Of a DNA stretch of 64,000 nucleotides, positions 42,035 to 50,748 are shown piece after piece. Where the stretch lies: positions 1 through 64,000 of the forward strand of contig JADLEQ010000040.1 in the NCBI GenBank assembly GCA_020846005.1. The letters run 5' to 3'. The notes below the pieces were generated by a model. The model saw only the letters and a list, made by a program, of their open reading frames with translations, searched no databases and was not told where the DNA came from. Each line of letters opens with the position of its first letter. The first letter of the stretch is position 1. Made by a program: the position numbers and the translations under genes. This stretch comes from Polyangiaceae bacterium (lineage in GTDB: Bacteria > Myxococcota_A > Polyangia > Polyangiales > Polyangiaceae).

Positions 42035-43366
42035 TCAGAGCAGGAAGAGGATGAGCACGACGGCCCCGAGCACCAGTGCCCCGACCCCGACGGCGACGAG
42101 GATCAGCAGCCCCTTGTTGCTGTTGGCGGGGATGCCAGCGCCGAACGGCTCGACGGCGCCGGACGGGACCGGCGCGGCAGGCGCGCCGTGCCACGCCTGC
42201 TGGCCCGCCGCCGGCGGCGGCGCCGCGCCGGGCGGCGCGCCCGCGAAGCCGTCGAGCGCGTCCATCTCGCCGAAGAAGGAGTCGGCCACGTCCGCGCGTG
42301 GGGCCTCGGGCTGCGCCGTCATCAGCGCAGGGAGGCGCGCGTCGATCGCCTGCCCGAGCGCCGCCTCGGGGGCCACGGCCCAGGCGCGATGATCGCCGGT
42401 GAGTCCGTAGGCTTGGCCGAAGACATCGGCCAGCGCGCCGACGGAGCCGATCCGCATCCCCGGCGCCTTCTTGAACGCATGCGCCATCACCCGATCGAGG
42501 CCGGGCGGCGCCGGGTGTCGCAACGCCGCCGAGGCCTTGCTCGGCGCCACCGGCTCCTTGGTCAGGATCTCGAGCAGGATGCTCGGGCCGTTCGCGCCCT
42601 TGAACGGCACCGTGCCGGTCACGCACTCGTAGGCGATCGCGGCCATCGCCCACACGTCCGCGCGGTGATCGAGGGTCTCCAGGCCCTGCGCCTGCTCGGG
42701 CGCCATGTAGTAGGGCGAGCCGATCGTGGTGCCGAGCACCGTGAGCTTCTTCGCGGTCTCCTTCTTGTCCTTGACGGAGCCAAAGTCGAGGAGCTTCACG
42801 ATGTCGCCGTCGTTCGTCTGACAGAGGAAGACGTTGTCGGGCTTGAGATCACGGTGGACGAGCTTCCGCTCGTGCGCCTCGTCGAGCCCGAGCGCGATCT
42901 GGCTCAGCATGCGGACGATCCGCGCAGGGACCATCACGCTCTCGCGCTTCAGCATGGCGCGGAGTTCTTCGCCGTAGAGGAACTCCATCACCAGCACGAA
43001 CGTGCCGTCCGAGGGCTGGAAGTCCAGCACCTCGACGATGTGCGCGTGGGGGAGCATCTTGCTCACCTCGAACTCGCGACGGAAGCGCTCGACGGCGACC
43101 TCGTCCCGCGCCACGTCCGGATGCAGGACCTTGAGCGCGACGTTTCGCCGCTCGTAGAGGTCGAGCGCCTCGTACACGCGCCCCATGCCGCCATCTGCGA
43201 CCACCCGGCGCACCTGGTACCGCGAGCACAGCACCTGACCGACGCGCGCGTCCTGATCGTCCGGCGCGATCGGGACCTGGGTCGCGCTCTGGAGCTGGGC
43301 GCCGTCGACGGGGCAGAACCCGGCATCGTCGGGGTACAGGCGACCGCAAGACGGACACGCCTTCAT
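42035..43366 (-). CDS. Membrane-anchored Ser/Thr protein kinase with N-terminal zinc ribbon
   Basis: 443 residues. The N-terminus has a short zinc-ribbon-like knuckle (Cys4, Cys7, Cys18, with Asp21 where a fourth Cys would be). The kinase domain (about 47-310) has ADGGMGRVYEA, the Lys in VALKVL, HRDLKPDN, LDFGSV, GSPYYMAPEQAQG and DVWAMAAIAYECVTG, all intact. A linker rich in Ala/Pro/Gly leads to one C-terminal transmembrane segment (about 422-443) with almost nothing beyond it, so the kinase is cytoplasmic and tail-anchored. It lies 55 nt downstream of the CdsZ-like gene and 77 nt upstream of the lipoprotein-prkA unit, all on the minus strand. Confidence 0.93.
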   Translation of the reverse strand: MKACPSCGRLYPDDAGFCPVDGAQLQSATQVPIAPDDQDARVGQVLCSRYQVRRVVADGGMGRVYEALDLYERRNVALKVLHPDVARDEVAVERFRREFEVSKMLPHAHIVEVLDFQPSDGTFVLVMEFLYGEELRAMLKRESVMVPARIVRMLSQIALGLDEAHERKLVHRDLKPDNVFLCQTNDGDIVKLLDFGSVKDKKETAKKLTVLGTTIGSPYYMAPEQAQGLETLDHRADVWAMAAIAYECVTGTVPFKGANGPSILLEILTKEPVAPSKASAALRHPAPPGLDRVMAHAFKKAPGMRIGSVGALADVFGQAYGLTGDHRAWAVAPEAALGQAIDARLPALMTAQPEAPRADVADSFFGEMDALDGFAGAPPGAAPPPAAGQQAWHGAPAAPVPSGAVEPFGAGIPANSNKGLLILVAVGVGALVLGAVVLILFLL

Positions 43367-43421
43367 CGGAGCGCGGCTCCCCGGCGCTCGCGCGCCCGCG
43401 GCCCGATCCGCCCGCGCAGGC

Positions 43422-44180
43422 TCACGGCGGGCTCGCGGGGCTGTCCGCCGGCGGCTCCGCGCTCTCCGGCGCCGGCTCCTTGAAGTACAGGATGCGCTGG
43501 CAGCTCGGGCATTGGCTGAGCTCGGTTCCCCGACGGAGTTGGTGGAACGCCATGGGCGGCAGCACGATGTTGCACGCGCTGCACTTGCCGTCCGTCGTGT
43601 GAGCGAGCGCCGTGCCGCGGCGTTTGCGGATGAGCTCGTAGCGGCGGAACAGCACCACCGGCACGGCGGTGATCGCCTCCTTGCGCTTCGCCTCCGCCTG
43701 CTCGACCGCCTGCTCCAGCTCGGCGATGCGGTTCGTCGACGCGCCCTCGCTGGCGCCGAGCTCGGACTCCACCGCCGACTGCTCGAGCGCGACGCGATCC
43801 ATCTCCGCGCGCGCCTGCTCCGCCAGGCCGACCAGCTTCTCGACCTCCGTCTCCCGGTCCCGGTAGAGCTTGCGGAGCTCCTCGAGCTCGCGCTGCACCG
43901 CGTTCGCCTCGCGCTCCGACCGGCAGCGCCCGAGCTTCTCCCGGGAGCGCTCGATCTGGTGGCTCATCTGCCGGATGTCCTGCATGAACTCCGCGCGCAG
44001 GCGCTCCATCTCCTCCAGGCTCCGCTGGTGTTGCGCAACTTTGTCCGTCAACCCCGCGAGCTGCTCACGCTTGCCCGCCAGCGCCTCGCGGCCGACGGCC
44101 AGCTCGGTCCCGAGCTCGGAGAGGCTGGCGTCCACCGCGGCGAGACGCTCGAGCGCCCCGATCTGATCTCGAATCGTCAC
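43422..44180 (-). CDS. Coiled-coil protein with C4 zinc ribbon (CdsZ/zf-RING_7 type)
   Basis: 252 residues. Residues 1-170 form a long antiparallel coiled coil. The C-terminal zinc ribbon has CSAC...CPSC spaced by about 22 residues, as in the zf-RING_7 family. The pattern VVLFRRYELIRKRRGTALA just before the zinc site is typical. Some homologs assist type III secretion substrates (CdsZ) or have unknown roles; the function here is not established. The GTG start lies only 14 nt after the 3' end of a tRNA gene on the same strand and lacks a ribosome-binding site. Confidence 0.88.
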   Translation of the reverse strand: MTIRDQIGALERLAAVDASLSELGTELAVGREALAGKREQLAGLTDKVAQHQRSLEEMERLRAEFMQDIRQMSHQIERSREKLGRCRSEREANAVQRELEELRKLYRDRETEVEKLVGLAEQARAEMDRVALEQSAVESELGASEGASTNRIAELEQAVEQAEAKRKEAITAVPVVLFRRYELIRKRRGTALAHTTDGKCSACNIVLPPMAFHQLRRGTELSQCPSCQRILYFKEPAPESAEPPADSPASPP

Positions 44181-44194
44181 GCGATCTGCACCCG

Positions 44195-44268
44195 TAGGCC
44201 CACCTGGATTCGAACCAGGACCGGCCCGGTTATGAGCCGGGAGCTCTGACCGATTGAGCTATGGGCCC
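44195..44268 (-). tRNA. tRNA with CAU anticodon (elongator Met or lysidine Ile2)
   Basis: On the minus strand the acceptor GGGCCCA pairs with TGGGCCT, the D stem is GCTC/GAGC, the anticodon stem CCCGG/CCGGG encloses CTCATAA, and the T stem CCTGG/CCAGG encloses TTCGAAT. The discriminator is A, and CCA is not encoded. The 1-72 pair is again G-U. The initiator marks are absent. It is the second CAU tRNA in the window; one may be Met and the other Ile2. Confidence 0.9.
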
Positions 44269-44269
44269 C

Positions 44270-44323
44270 GACACGGCTCGCCGCCCGGACACGGCTCGCC
44301 GCCCGGACACGCCTCGCCCCGGC
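44270..44323. repeat. 18-bp tandem repeat, two exact copies and one degenerate copy
   Basis: GACACGGCTCGCCGCCCG occurs twice exactly (44270-44305), followed by a diverged third copy. It starts immediately upstream of the tRNA(CAU) 5' end and occupies its expected promoter position. The remaining gap up to uvrA (about 215 nt) shows only a GTGCTAGGGA element just before the gene. Confidence 0.8.
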
Positions 44324-44539
44324 GCGCGCGCTCCGTGCCCGCCGGCCACCTCGGCGCGCGCACGACGCGCTGCTCCGGCGAGAGTCGAGGCGGGGCGCCC
44401 GGTCGGGGACGTTCACGCGGCGAACGGTAGTCGAAGCGGGGGCGCACGGCAACACCGGAACCGCCAGGGAATTCGCGGGGGCGCTCGGCCGACGCTCCCG
44501 ATGGCGGTCGCCTCGTGCTAGGGAGTGGGGCTCCCCGCC

Positions 44540-47398
44540 ATGCAACGCCTCGTGGTGCGCGGTGCGGCGCAGCACAACCTGAAGAGCGTGAGCTGCGAGC
44601 TGCCCCGCAACCAGCTCGTGGTCCTCACCGGCCCGAGTGGCTCCGGGAAGTCGTCGCTCGCGTTCGACACGATCTACGCGGAGGGGCAGCGGCGGTACGT
44701 GGAGTCGCTGTCCGCCTACGCGCGGCAGTTCCTCGACCAGCTCCCCAAGCCGAAGGTCGAGTCGATCGAGGGCCTGAGCCCCGCGATCGCGATCGAGCAG
44801 CGCGCCCTGGGGAAGAGCCCCCGGTCGACGGTCGGCACGGTCACCGAGATCGCAGACTACCTGCGCCTCCTCTTCGCCCGAGTGGGGGTGCCGCACTGCC
44901 CGCGGTCGGGCAAGGTGCTCCGCGCCTACACCGTGCAAGAGATCGTGGACGCGGTGGCCGACCGGGGCGACGGCGCGAAGATCGCGATCCTCGCGCCGAT
45001 CCTCCGGGGCAAGAAGGGCGCCCTCGCCGAGGAGCTCGAGCGCCTTCGACGCGACGGCTTCGTCCGCGCACGCATCGACGGCGTCCAGGTCGACCTGGGC
45101 GACGGCTTGGAGGTCGATCGCGCCCGCCCCCACGACCTCGACGTGGTGGTGGACCGAGTCGTCGTCCGCGCGGGCGCCAAGGGGCGGATCACCGACTCCG
45201 TCGAGCTCGCCCTCCGGCTCGGCGACGGTACGCTGTTGCTCGACGCCCTCGACGGCACCGAGCCGGTCGTGATGAGCGAGAAGCTCGTGAGCTGGGAGTA
45301 CGGGATCGTGCTGCCGCCGCTCGAGCCGAGGCTGTTCTCGTTCAACAGCCCGCACGGAGCGTGCCCGTCGTGCGACGGCCTCGGGGTGAGGTCCACGGTG
45401 GACCCGGAGCGCGCCGTCGGGGATCCGGGGCGGAGCCTGCGCGAGGGCGCGGTGCTCGCCTTCGGGCGGCGCGGATCGGTGGCCCTGGCGACGGATGTGG
45501 CGCGAGTGGTGGGCACGCTCGGCGTCGATCCCGATCGACCCTGGCGCGACCTGACGGAGTCCGATCGCGAGGCGATCCTCCATGGACGCGCTCGGGGCAA
45601 GCGAAAGGACGGCGCTTGGGAGGGCGTGGTACCGCGCCTCACGAGGCTGCTCGAGCAGGGCTTCGAGGACGGCGACGACGAGCTCGACGACGGCGCGATC
45701 GGTCCCGAGGATCTCGGCCGCTTCGTCACCTCCAGCGTGTGCGACGCCTGCGGCGGCAAGCGGCTCCGGCCGGAGGCCCTCGCGGTGAAGCTCGGCGGGC
45801 ACGACCTCTCGGAGCTCTCGACGCTGCCGCTGCGCAAGCTCGCCGCGGCGCTGATCGAGCTCGGGGCGAGCGGGGCGCTCGGCCCGCGCGAAGCGACCGT
45901 CGCGCAGCCGCTGCTCCGCGCTGTGACGGAGCGCCTCGGCTTCCTGATCGACGTGGGGCTCGACTACCTCTCGCTCGATCGGCCGACGGCCACCCTCTCC
46001 GGCGGCGAGGGGCAGCGCATCCGCCTCGCCACGCAGATCGGCGCCTCGTTGATGGGCGTCCTCTACGTGCTGGACGAGCCGAGCGTGGGGCTGCACGCGC
46101 GCGACAACGAGCGACTCCTCGCGGCGCTCCGCCGCCTGGTGGACAAAGGCAACAGCGTGCTGGTGGTCGAGCACGACCGCGACGCCATCCTCTCGGCAGA
46201 CTGGGTGCTCGACCTGGGCCCCGGCGCGGGGCGCTTGGGGGGCACCATCGTGGCAGAGGGGACACCCGCCGCGCTCATGGAGAACCCGAGCTCCGTCACC
46301 GGGCCGTGGCTCTCGGGGGCGAGGCGACTCCCGGTGCCCCAGCGGCGTGCGGCGCCCGGGCCGTCGCGTCTCACGGTCGTCGGCGCGCGCGCGCACAACC
46401 TGCAGGACGTACGGCTCGAGATCCCGGTCGGGCTCATCACCGCCGTGACGGGCGTGAGCGGCTCCGGCAAGAGCAGCCTGGTGGTCGACACCCTCCTCGC
46501 CGCGGCGCGATCGCAGCTCTACGGGGCGTCGCAGTGGGTCGGCCCGTGCGACGCCATCGAGGGGCTGGCCCACATCGACAAGGTGATCAGCATCGACCAG
46601 GCGCCGATCGGGCGGACGCCCAGATCGAACCCGGCGACCTACACGGGCGTGTTCACGCACCTGCGCGAGCTGTGGGCGGGCGTCCCAGAGGCGCGCGCGC
46701 GCGGCTACCGGGCGGGGCGCTTCTCCTTCAACGTGAAGGGCGGGCGCTGCGAGGCGTGCCAGGGGGACGGCGTGCTCCGCGTGGAGATGCACTTCCTCCC
46801 GGACGTGTACGTCACCTGCGACGCGTGCGGCGGCAAGCGCTACAACCGCGAGACGCTCGAGGTCCACTACCGCGGATCCTCGATCGCGGACGCCTTGGAG
46901 CAGACCGTCGACGAGGCGTTCGACACCTTCGAGGCCGTGCCCCGCGTACGCCAGCGCCTCGCCGCGCTCCGCCAAGTCGGGCTCGGGTACCTGCAGCTCG
47001 GCCAGCCGGCGACCACGCTCTCCGGCGGCGAGGCGCAGCGGGTGAAGCTCGCGACGGAGCTGGCGCGGCGAGCCACCGGCCGCACGCTCTACGTGTTGGA
47101 CGAGCCGACGACCGGGCTGCACTTCTCGGACGTGGAGCTGCTCGTCCACGCGCTCTTCGCGCTGCGCGACGCGGGCAACACGGTGGTGCTCATCGAGCAC
47201 AACGTGGATCTGGTCGCTTGCGCGGACTGGGTGGTCGACCTCGGGCCGGAGGGCGGCGAGCGGGGTGGCCGCATCGTGGCGGCGGGCTCGCCGGAGGAGG
47301 TCGCGGGCGTAGCCGAGAGCCACACCGGGCGCTTCCTCGCGACGGCGCTGGGCATGGCGAAGCCCAGTCGCGCCGGGGCGCGCCGCCGACGATCCTGA
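44540..47398 (+). CDS. uvrA: Excinuclease ABC subunit A
   Basis: UvrA is the damage-recognising ATPase of nucleotide excision repair and hands DNA to UvrB. The ATG at 44540 gives 952 residues (E. coli 940). The first ATPase half has [10 protein letters not shown] and [17 protein letters not shown]; the second has [16 protein letters not shown] and [17 protein letters not shown]. The UvrB-binding insertion (about 130-245) is present. The second zinc module is intact (CEAC...CDAC). The first is not: where the family has CPxCGYS, this protein has SWEYGIV, and only the later CPSC remains. A GTG 15 nt upstream is a less likely start. Confidence 0.95.
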   Translation: MQRLVVRGAAQHNLKSVSCELPRNQLVVLTGPSGSGKSSLAFDTIYAEGQRRYVESLSAYARQFLDQLPKPKVESIEGLSPAIAIEQRALGKSPRSTVGTVTEIADYLRLLFARVGVPHCPRSGKVLRAYTVQEIVDAVADRGDGAKIAILAPILRGKKGALAEELERLRRDGFVRARIDGVQVDLGDGLEVDRARPHDLDVVVDRVVVRAGAKGRITDSVELALRLGDGTLLLDALDGTEPVVMSEKLVSWEYGIVLPPLEPRLFSFNSPHGACPSCDGLGVRSTVDPERAVGDPGRSLREGAVLAFGRRGSVALATDVARVVGTLGVDPDRPWRDLTESDREAILHGRARGKRKDGAWEGVVPRLTRLLEQGFEDGDDELDDGAIGPEDLGRFVTSSVCDACGGKRLRPEALAVKLGGHDLSELSTLPLRKLAAALIELGASGALGPREATVAQPLLRAVTERLGFLIDVGLDYLSLDRPTATLSGGEGQRIRLATQIGASLMGVLYVLDEPSVGLHARDNERLLAALRRLVDKGNSVLVVEHDRDAILSADWVLDLGPGAGRLGGTIVAEGTPAALMENPSSVTGPWLSGARRLPVPQRRAAPGPSRLTVVGARAHNLQDVRLEIPVGLITAVTGVSGSGKSSLVVDTLLAAARSQLYGASQWVGPCDAIEGLAHIDKVISIDQAPIGRTPRSNPATYTGVFTHLRELWAGVPEARARGYRAGRFSFNVKGGRCEACQGDGVLRVEMHFLPDVYVTCDACGGKRYNRETLEVHYRGSSIADALEQTVDEAFDTFEAVPRVRQRLAALRQVGLGYLQLGQPATTLSGGEAQRVKLATELARRATGRTLYVLDEPTTGLHFSDVELLVHALFALRDAGNTVVLIEHNVDLVACADWVVDLGPEGGERGGRIVAAGSPEEVAGVAESHTGRFLATALGMAKPSRAGARRRRS

Positions 47399-47418
47399 CC
47401 CCCGGCCCCGCGAGGCGA

Positions 47419-47435
47419 CCGGCGCGAGGCGCCGG
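47419..47435. terminator. Hairpin between convergent uvrA and dksA
   Basis: CCGGCGC, 3-nt loop GAG, GCGCCGG forms a perfect 7-bp stem 20 nt after the uvrA stop. No T run follows on either strand. Confidence 0.4.
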
Positions 47436-47461
47436 CTCCGCCCGCGCGCCGCAGCGCGGAC

Positions 47462-47824
47462 TCAGCCGAAGTCCTTCTCGACTCGCTCCTGGTCCTCTTT
47501 GCAGCGGATGCAGAGCGTTGTCTCCGGGCGGGCCTCGAGGCGCTTCGCCGAGATGGGCTCTCCACACTCGTCGCAGACGCCGAACGTGCCTTCGTCGATC
47601 TTCTCCAGCGCCTTCTGGATCTTGTCGAGGAACACCTTCTCGCGGCCGCGGAGGCGGAAGGTGAACGACTGCAGGTACTCGCTGGAGGCGAGGTCCATCT
47701 CGTCGGGGAGATCGTTCGCGTCGAGGGTCATGTCTTCGTCGAGCGTCTGCTGCGCGCGCTTGACGATCTCCTCGCGCCTGGCGAGCAGCATTTCCTTGAA
47801 CTTCTTCAGCTGGGTTTTCGTCAT
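47462..47824 (-). CDS. dksA: DksA/TraR-family transcription regulator
   Basis: DksA enters the RNA polymerase secondary channel and, with ppGpp, redirects transcription in the stringent response. This 120-residue version (E. coli 151) has the coiled-coil tip motif DEMDLA, matching DxxDxA. It also has the C4 zinc finger CDECGEPISAKRLEARPETTLCIRC and lacks the N-terminal extension. The C-terminal helix is CKEDQERVEKDFG. The start is preceded by a strong promoter, so high expression is likely. It is convergent with uvrA and divergent from the Nudix gene. Confidence 0.93.
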   Translation of the reverse strand: MTKTQLKKFKEMLLARREEIVKRAQQTLDEDMTLDANDLPDEMDLASSEYLQSFTFRLRGREKVFLDKIQKALEKIDEGTFGVCDECGEPISAKRLEARPETTLCIRCKEDQERVEKDFG

Positions 47825-47863
47825 CTCGACCGCCTGCGACGAGTGGCCCGAAGCGAGCCCTGT

Positions 47864-47892
47864 ACGATAGGGACGGCGCTTCGACCCGTCAA
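47864..47892 (-). promoter_or_regulatory. dksA promoter (TTGACG-N17-TATCGT)
   Basis: On the minus strand TTGACG (47892-47887), 17 nt, then TATCGT (47869-47864) form the best sigma70-type promoter in the window. The predicted leader before the ATG at 47824 is about 30 nt. Confidence 0.65.
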
Positions 47893-48042
47893 CGGGCCCG
47901 GCGCTCGGGGTCGCGAAGGTCGCGAGGGGGCCGGGGCGAGACGGCGACGGCCCGGCGCGGCGCCCCCCCCCGGGCCGCGAGCCCCGGGGCGCGGAGCCCG
48001 GACTCGTGGCCGCTCCGCTGGCACCCGGCGCGCTCCGAGCGA

Positions 48043-48048
48043 TAGGCT
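48043..48048 (+). promoter_or_regulatory. Candidate -10 (TAGGCT-N6-GTG) for Nudix gene
   Basis: TAGGCT is followed by 6 nt and the GTG at 48055, with no ribosome-binding site between. Confidence 0.45.
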
Positions 48049-48054
48049 CGGGGC

Positions 48055-48972
48055 GTGCTCGACTTGGATCCGAACCGCGAGATCGTGCGGCCGCGCGACG
48101 CCTCGACCGTCGTGGTCGTACGGCGCCCCGCCCCAGGGGACGGGACGCCGGGAGGCCCGGGCTCAGGGCGGACGGGCCGTCCGGGCGGGGACGCGTCCTT
48201 CGAGGTGCTGTGTGTCCGGCGCCATGATCGCTCCGGGTTCTTGGGCGGCGCGATCGTGTTCCCGGGCGGCAAGGTCGACGTCACCGATACGGATCCGGGG
48301 TGGGCGCAGGCCTCGACCGGCCTCGCAGCGCGAGCCCCCGCCGAGCCGGCGGCGCTCGCGTTCGCGGTGGCAGCGCTGCGCGAGCTGCTGGAGGAGGCGG
48401 GGCTCGCGGTGGTGGCGGGAGGTGACGCGAGCCCCGCCACCGTCGCCGCGCTCCGCGCGTCGGCGCGCGAGCCATCGGCGCAGGGCCTGGCAGCCGCCCT
48501 CGCGGCGCGCGGCCTCCGCCTCGACACGGCGCGCCTGACCACGCTGTCACGCTGGGTGACGCCCGAGGCGGAGCACCGGCGCTTCGACACGCGCTTCTAC
48601 GTGTTGATCGCGCCCGCGGGGCAGGACGCCGAGCACGACGACCACGAGACGACGGAGTCGTTCTGGGCGACCCCCGCCTCGGTGCTCGCCCGATGGGAGG
48701 CCGGTGAGGTGATGCTCGCGCCGCCGACGTCCCACACCCTCACCGTCCTCGCGCGCGCGCGCACCCTCGACGAGGTGCTCGCGCTCGCCCACGTCCACCC
48801 TCTCGACCCTGTCTGCCCGCACTTCGCGCTGGACGGCGCGGACGCCGTGCTCGCGCTCCCGGGCGATCCGTTGCACCCGAGCTCGCGGGCCGTCCTCTGC
48901 GATCGCGCCGATCCGACGCGCTTCGTGCTGGAGAACGGGCGCTTCGTGCCGCGGCGCGCTGGCCCCGCCTGA
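48055..48972 (+). CDS. Nudix hydrolase with interrupted Nudix box (NUDT19-like)
   Basis: 305 residues. The N-terminal beta segment STVVVVRRP...FEVLCVRRHDRSGFLGGAIVFPGGKVD (about 20-75) is the start of the Nudix fold. AALRELLEEAGLAV (about 107-120) supplies the REUxEExGU half of the Nudix box. The two halves are separated by about 25 more residues than in the standard GX5EX7REUXEEXGU motif, as in NUDT7/NUDT19-type CoA or acyl-CoA diphosphatases. The substrate is therefore possibly CoA derivatives, by inference. The rest (RWVTPEAEHRRFDTRFYVLIAP) also matches that group. The start codon GTG is supported by TAGGCT at 6 nt. Confidence 0.82.
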   Translation: MLDLDPNREIVRPRDASTVVVVRRPAPGDGTPGGPGSGRTGRPGGDASFEVLCVRRHDRSGFLGGAIVFPGGKVDVTDTDPGWAQASTGLAARAPAEPAALAFAVAALRELLEEAGLAVVAGGDASPATVAALRASAREPSAQGLAAALAARGLRLDTARLTTLSRWVTPEAEHRRFDTRFYVLIAPAGQDAEHDDHETTESFWATPASVLARWEAGEVMLAPPTSHTLTVLARARTLDEVLALAHVHPLDPVCPHFALDGADAVLALPGDPLHPSSRAVLCDRADPTRFVLENGRFVPRRAGPA

Positions 48973-48989
48973 GCCCCCGCGCGCCGCGC

Positions 48990-50642
48990 TCAGCGACGCT
49001 CGCGGTACGCCCTCACCGCGTTGACGATCGCGTCGGCGAGCTTCTGGCGGAAGTCGGCGGAGTCGAGGCGCGTCTCGTCCACCGGGTTCGAGATGAAGGG
49101 CGCCTCGAAGAGCACCGCGGGCATGTGGGCGCCCGCGAGGACGTAGAACCCGGCGCGCTTGACCCCGCCGTCTGGGATGCCGGGGTACCCAGGCAGCAAC
49201 GACGCTACGCTGGCACGCTGCAGGAGCTCGGCGAACCGAACGCTGAGCTCCAGCGCGCCGGCGTCCATGCCGCCCCCGAACGCGGCGCCGAGCTCGGCCG
49301 CGGCTGCGGGCGACGCCGCGTTCTCCCGTGCGGCGACGTGGAGGCTCGCGGCGTCGGCGGTGGGCGACAGCACGAAGGTCATGATGCCGCGCGCCGACGC
49401 GTCCTCGCTCGCGTTGCAGTGGATGGAGACGAAGAGATCGGCCTGGTAGGCGTTGGCGCGCGCGGTGCGCTCCGGCAGCGGCACGAAGACGTCGCCGTCC
49501 CTCGTGAGGAGCGTCGAGATCCCGAGCTCGCGAGCGAGCAGCGGGGCCGCGCGATGCGCTACGTCGAGGACGACCGCCTTCTCTTCGAGGCCGCCCGGGC
49601 CGACCGCGCCCGGATCGTGCCCGCCGTGCCCGGGATCCAGCACGACCCTGCGGACGAGCCGCTCGGTCGGCGCCGACGCCGCCGGCGCGACCGCGCGGGC
49701 GGCGTCGCGAGCCACGTCGACGACGACGCGGAACGGCTCGGGGAGGTGGAACACGCGCCGAGCCCCCGCGCGCTCCAGATCGAGCACGACCCGCGTCCCC
49801 TGCCGCTGCTTGCCGATCCGGACGCGCTGCACGAGCCCGGCGCCTGGGAGCTCTGCCTTCCCCCGGTAGCTGGTGTCGACGAGATCGACGTAGAGACGGG
49901 GCCCGAGCGAGCCGGCCGCCGGGAGGAACCCCGTCTCGTAGCGGGCTGGCGCCGACAGCTCGAGGACCACCCGCGCTGCGTCCTCCGTACCGTACCGCTC
50001 GACGCCGCCCAGCCGGGACGGCCCGGCCGGCACCGGAGGCCCCGCTGGCGAGGTCGCGTCCGCGGCCCCGGACGGCGACGCGGCGGCGACGGCCGCGTCG
50101 CCACCGAGACCGACGACGCCCGGCGGCGCGGCCGCGGAGGCCGCGGGGCGCCACGCCGCGAGCGTCGACAGGGCGATCGCCGCGCGCCGCGCGCAAGGAT
50201 CGGCCGCGCTCGCGGCCAGGCGCGCGGCCGACACGGCCCGGTACGCCGCCGCCGGATCGCGCGCGAGCTCGCCCTCGAGCAGCGCGGCGGCGAGCATCGG
50301 CTCGCACCGTGACGCCGGCGCCCCCTCGGCGGCGGCGCGCTCGAGCTCGATCGCCTCGCGCGCGTCCACGTCGCGACGCTCACGGCGATAGAGGCGCGCC
50401 CGGAGCGCTGCGGCTCTGCGGCTCAACGAAGCGCCGCCCGCTCCGCCGACGCGCGCCGCTTCGACCGCGATCGCGTCGGCCGACGCCACCGCCTCGGCGC
50501 GCGACGGGAGCTCGTCACCCACGCCTGCCGCGGAGGCAGAGGCCGCCACCGAGGCGCCCGGCGCGGCCTCGCCTCCGCACGCGGCCAGGCAGACGCCCAC
50601 GGCGCTCACGAGGCGACACGTGACGAGCGGCGCTGGGCGCAT
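48990..50642 (-). CDS. N-acetylmuramoyl-L-alanine amidase lipoprotein (AMIN + Amidase_3)
   Basis: AmiA/B/C-type zinc amidases cleave the amide bond between MurNAc and the stem peptide during cell separation. The 550-residue precursor has a signal peptide with lipobox (GVCLAACGG). A helical, Ala-rich region (about 30-190) of unknown role follows. Next come an AMIN domain (about 212-325) and the Amidase_3 catalytic domain (about 331-548). Zinc ligands and catalytic residues are seen in LDPGHGGHDPG, GLEEKAVVLDVA, SIHCNAS and VLFEAPFISNP. The amidase is therefore probably held at the envelope by its lipid. TATGCG lies 8 nt before the ATG. Confidence 0.93.
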   Translation of the reverse strand: MRPAPLVTCRLVSAVGVCLAACGGEAAPGASVAASASAAGVGDELPSRAEAVASADAIAVEAARVGGAGGASLSRRAAALRARLYRRERRDVDAREAIELERAAAEGAPASRCEPMLAAALLEGELARDPAAAYRAVSAARLAASAADPCARRAAIALSTLAAWRPAASAAAPPGVVGLGGDAAVAAASPSGAADATSPAGPPVPAGPSRLGGVERYGTEDAARVVLELSAPARYETGFLPAAGSLGPRLYVDLVDTSYRGKAELPGAGLVQRVRIGKQRQGTRVVLDLERAGARRVFHLPEPFRVVVDVARDAARAVAPAASAPTERLVRRVVLDPGHGGHDPGAVGPGGLEEKAVVLDVAHRAAPLLARELGISTLLTRDGDVFVPLPERTARANAYQADLFVSIHCNASEDASARGIMTFVLSPTADAASLHVAARENAASPAAAAELGAAFGGGMDAGALELSVRFAELLQRASVASLLPGYPGIPDGGVKRAGFYVLAGAHMPAVLFEAPFISNPVDETRLDSADFRQKLADAIVNAVRAYRERR

Positions 50643-50748
50643 CGACCCGACGCATATCCCAGCGCGCCGAGAGAGGCACGCGCGCCCGCGGCGCTGGCGC
50701 GTTGCGCGTGGGGCGGAGCGCGGCTAGGAAGCGGAGAAGGGCGTCGTC

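Noticed and set aside
44270-44539. SOS/LexA box upstream of uvrA
   Set aside because: No recognisable LexA-type inverted repeat was found in this gap.
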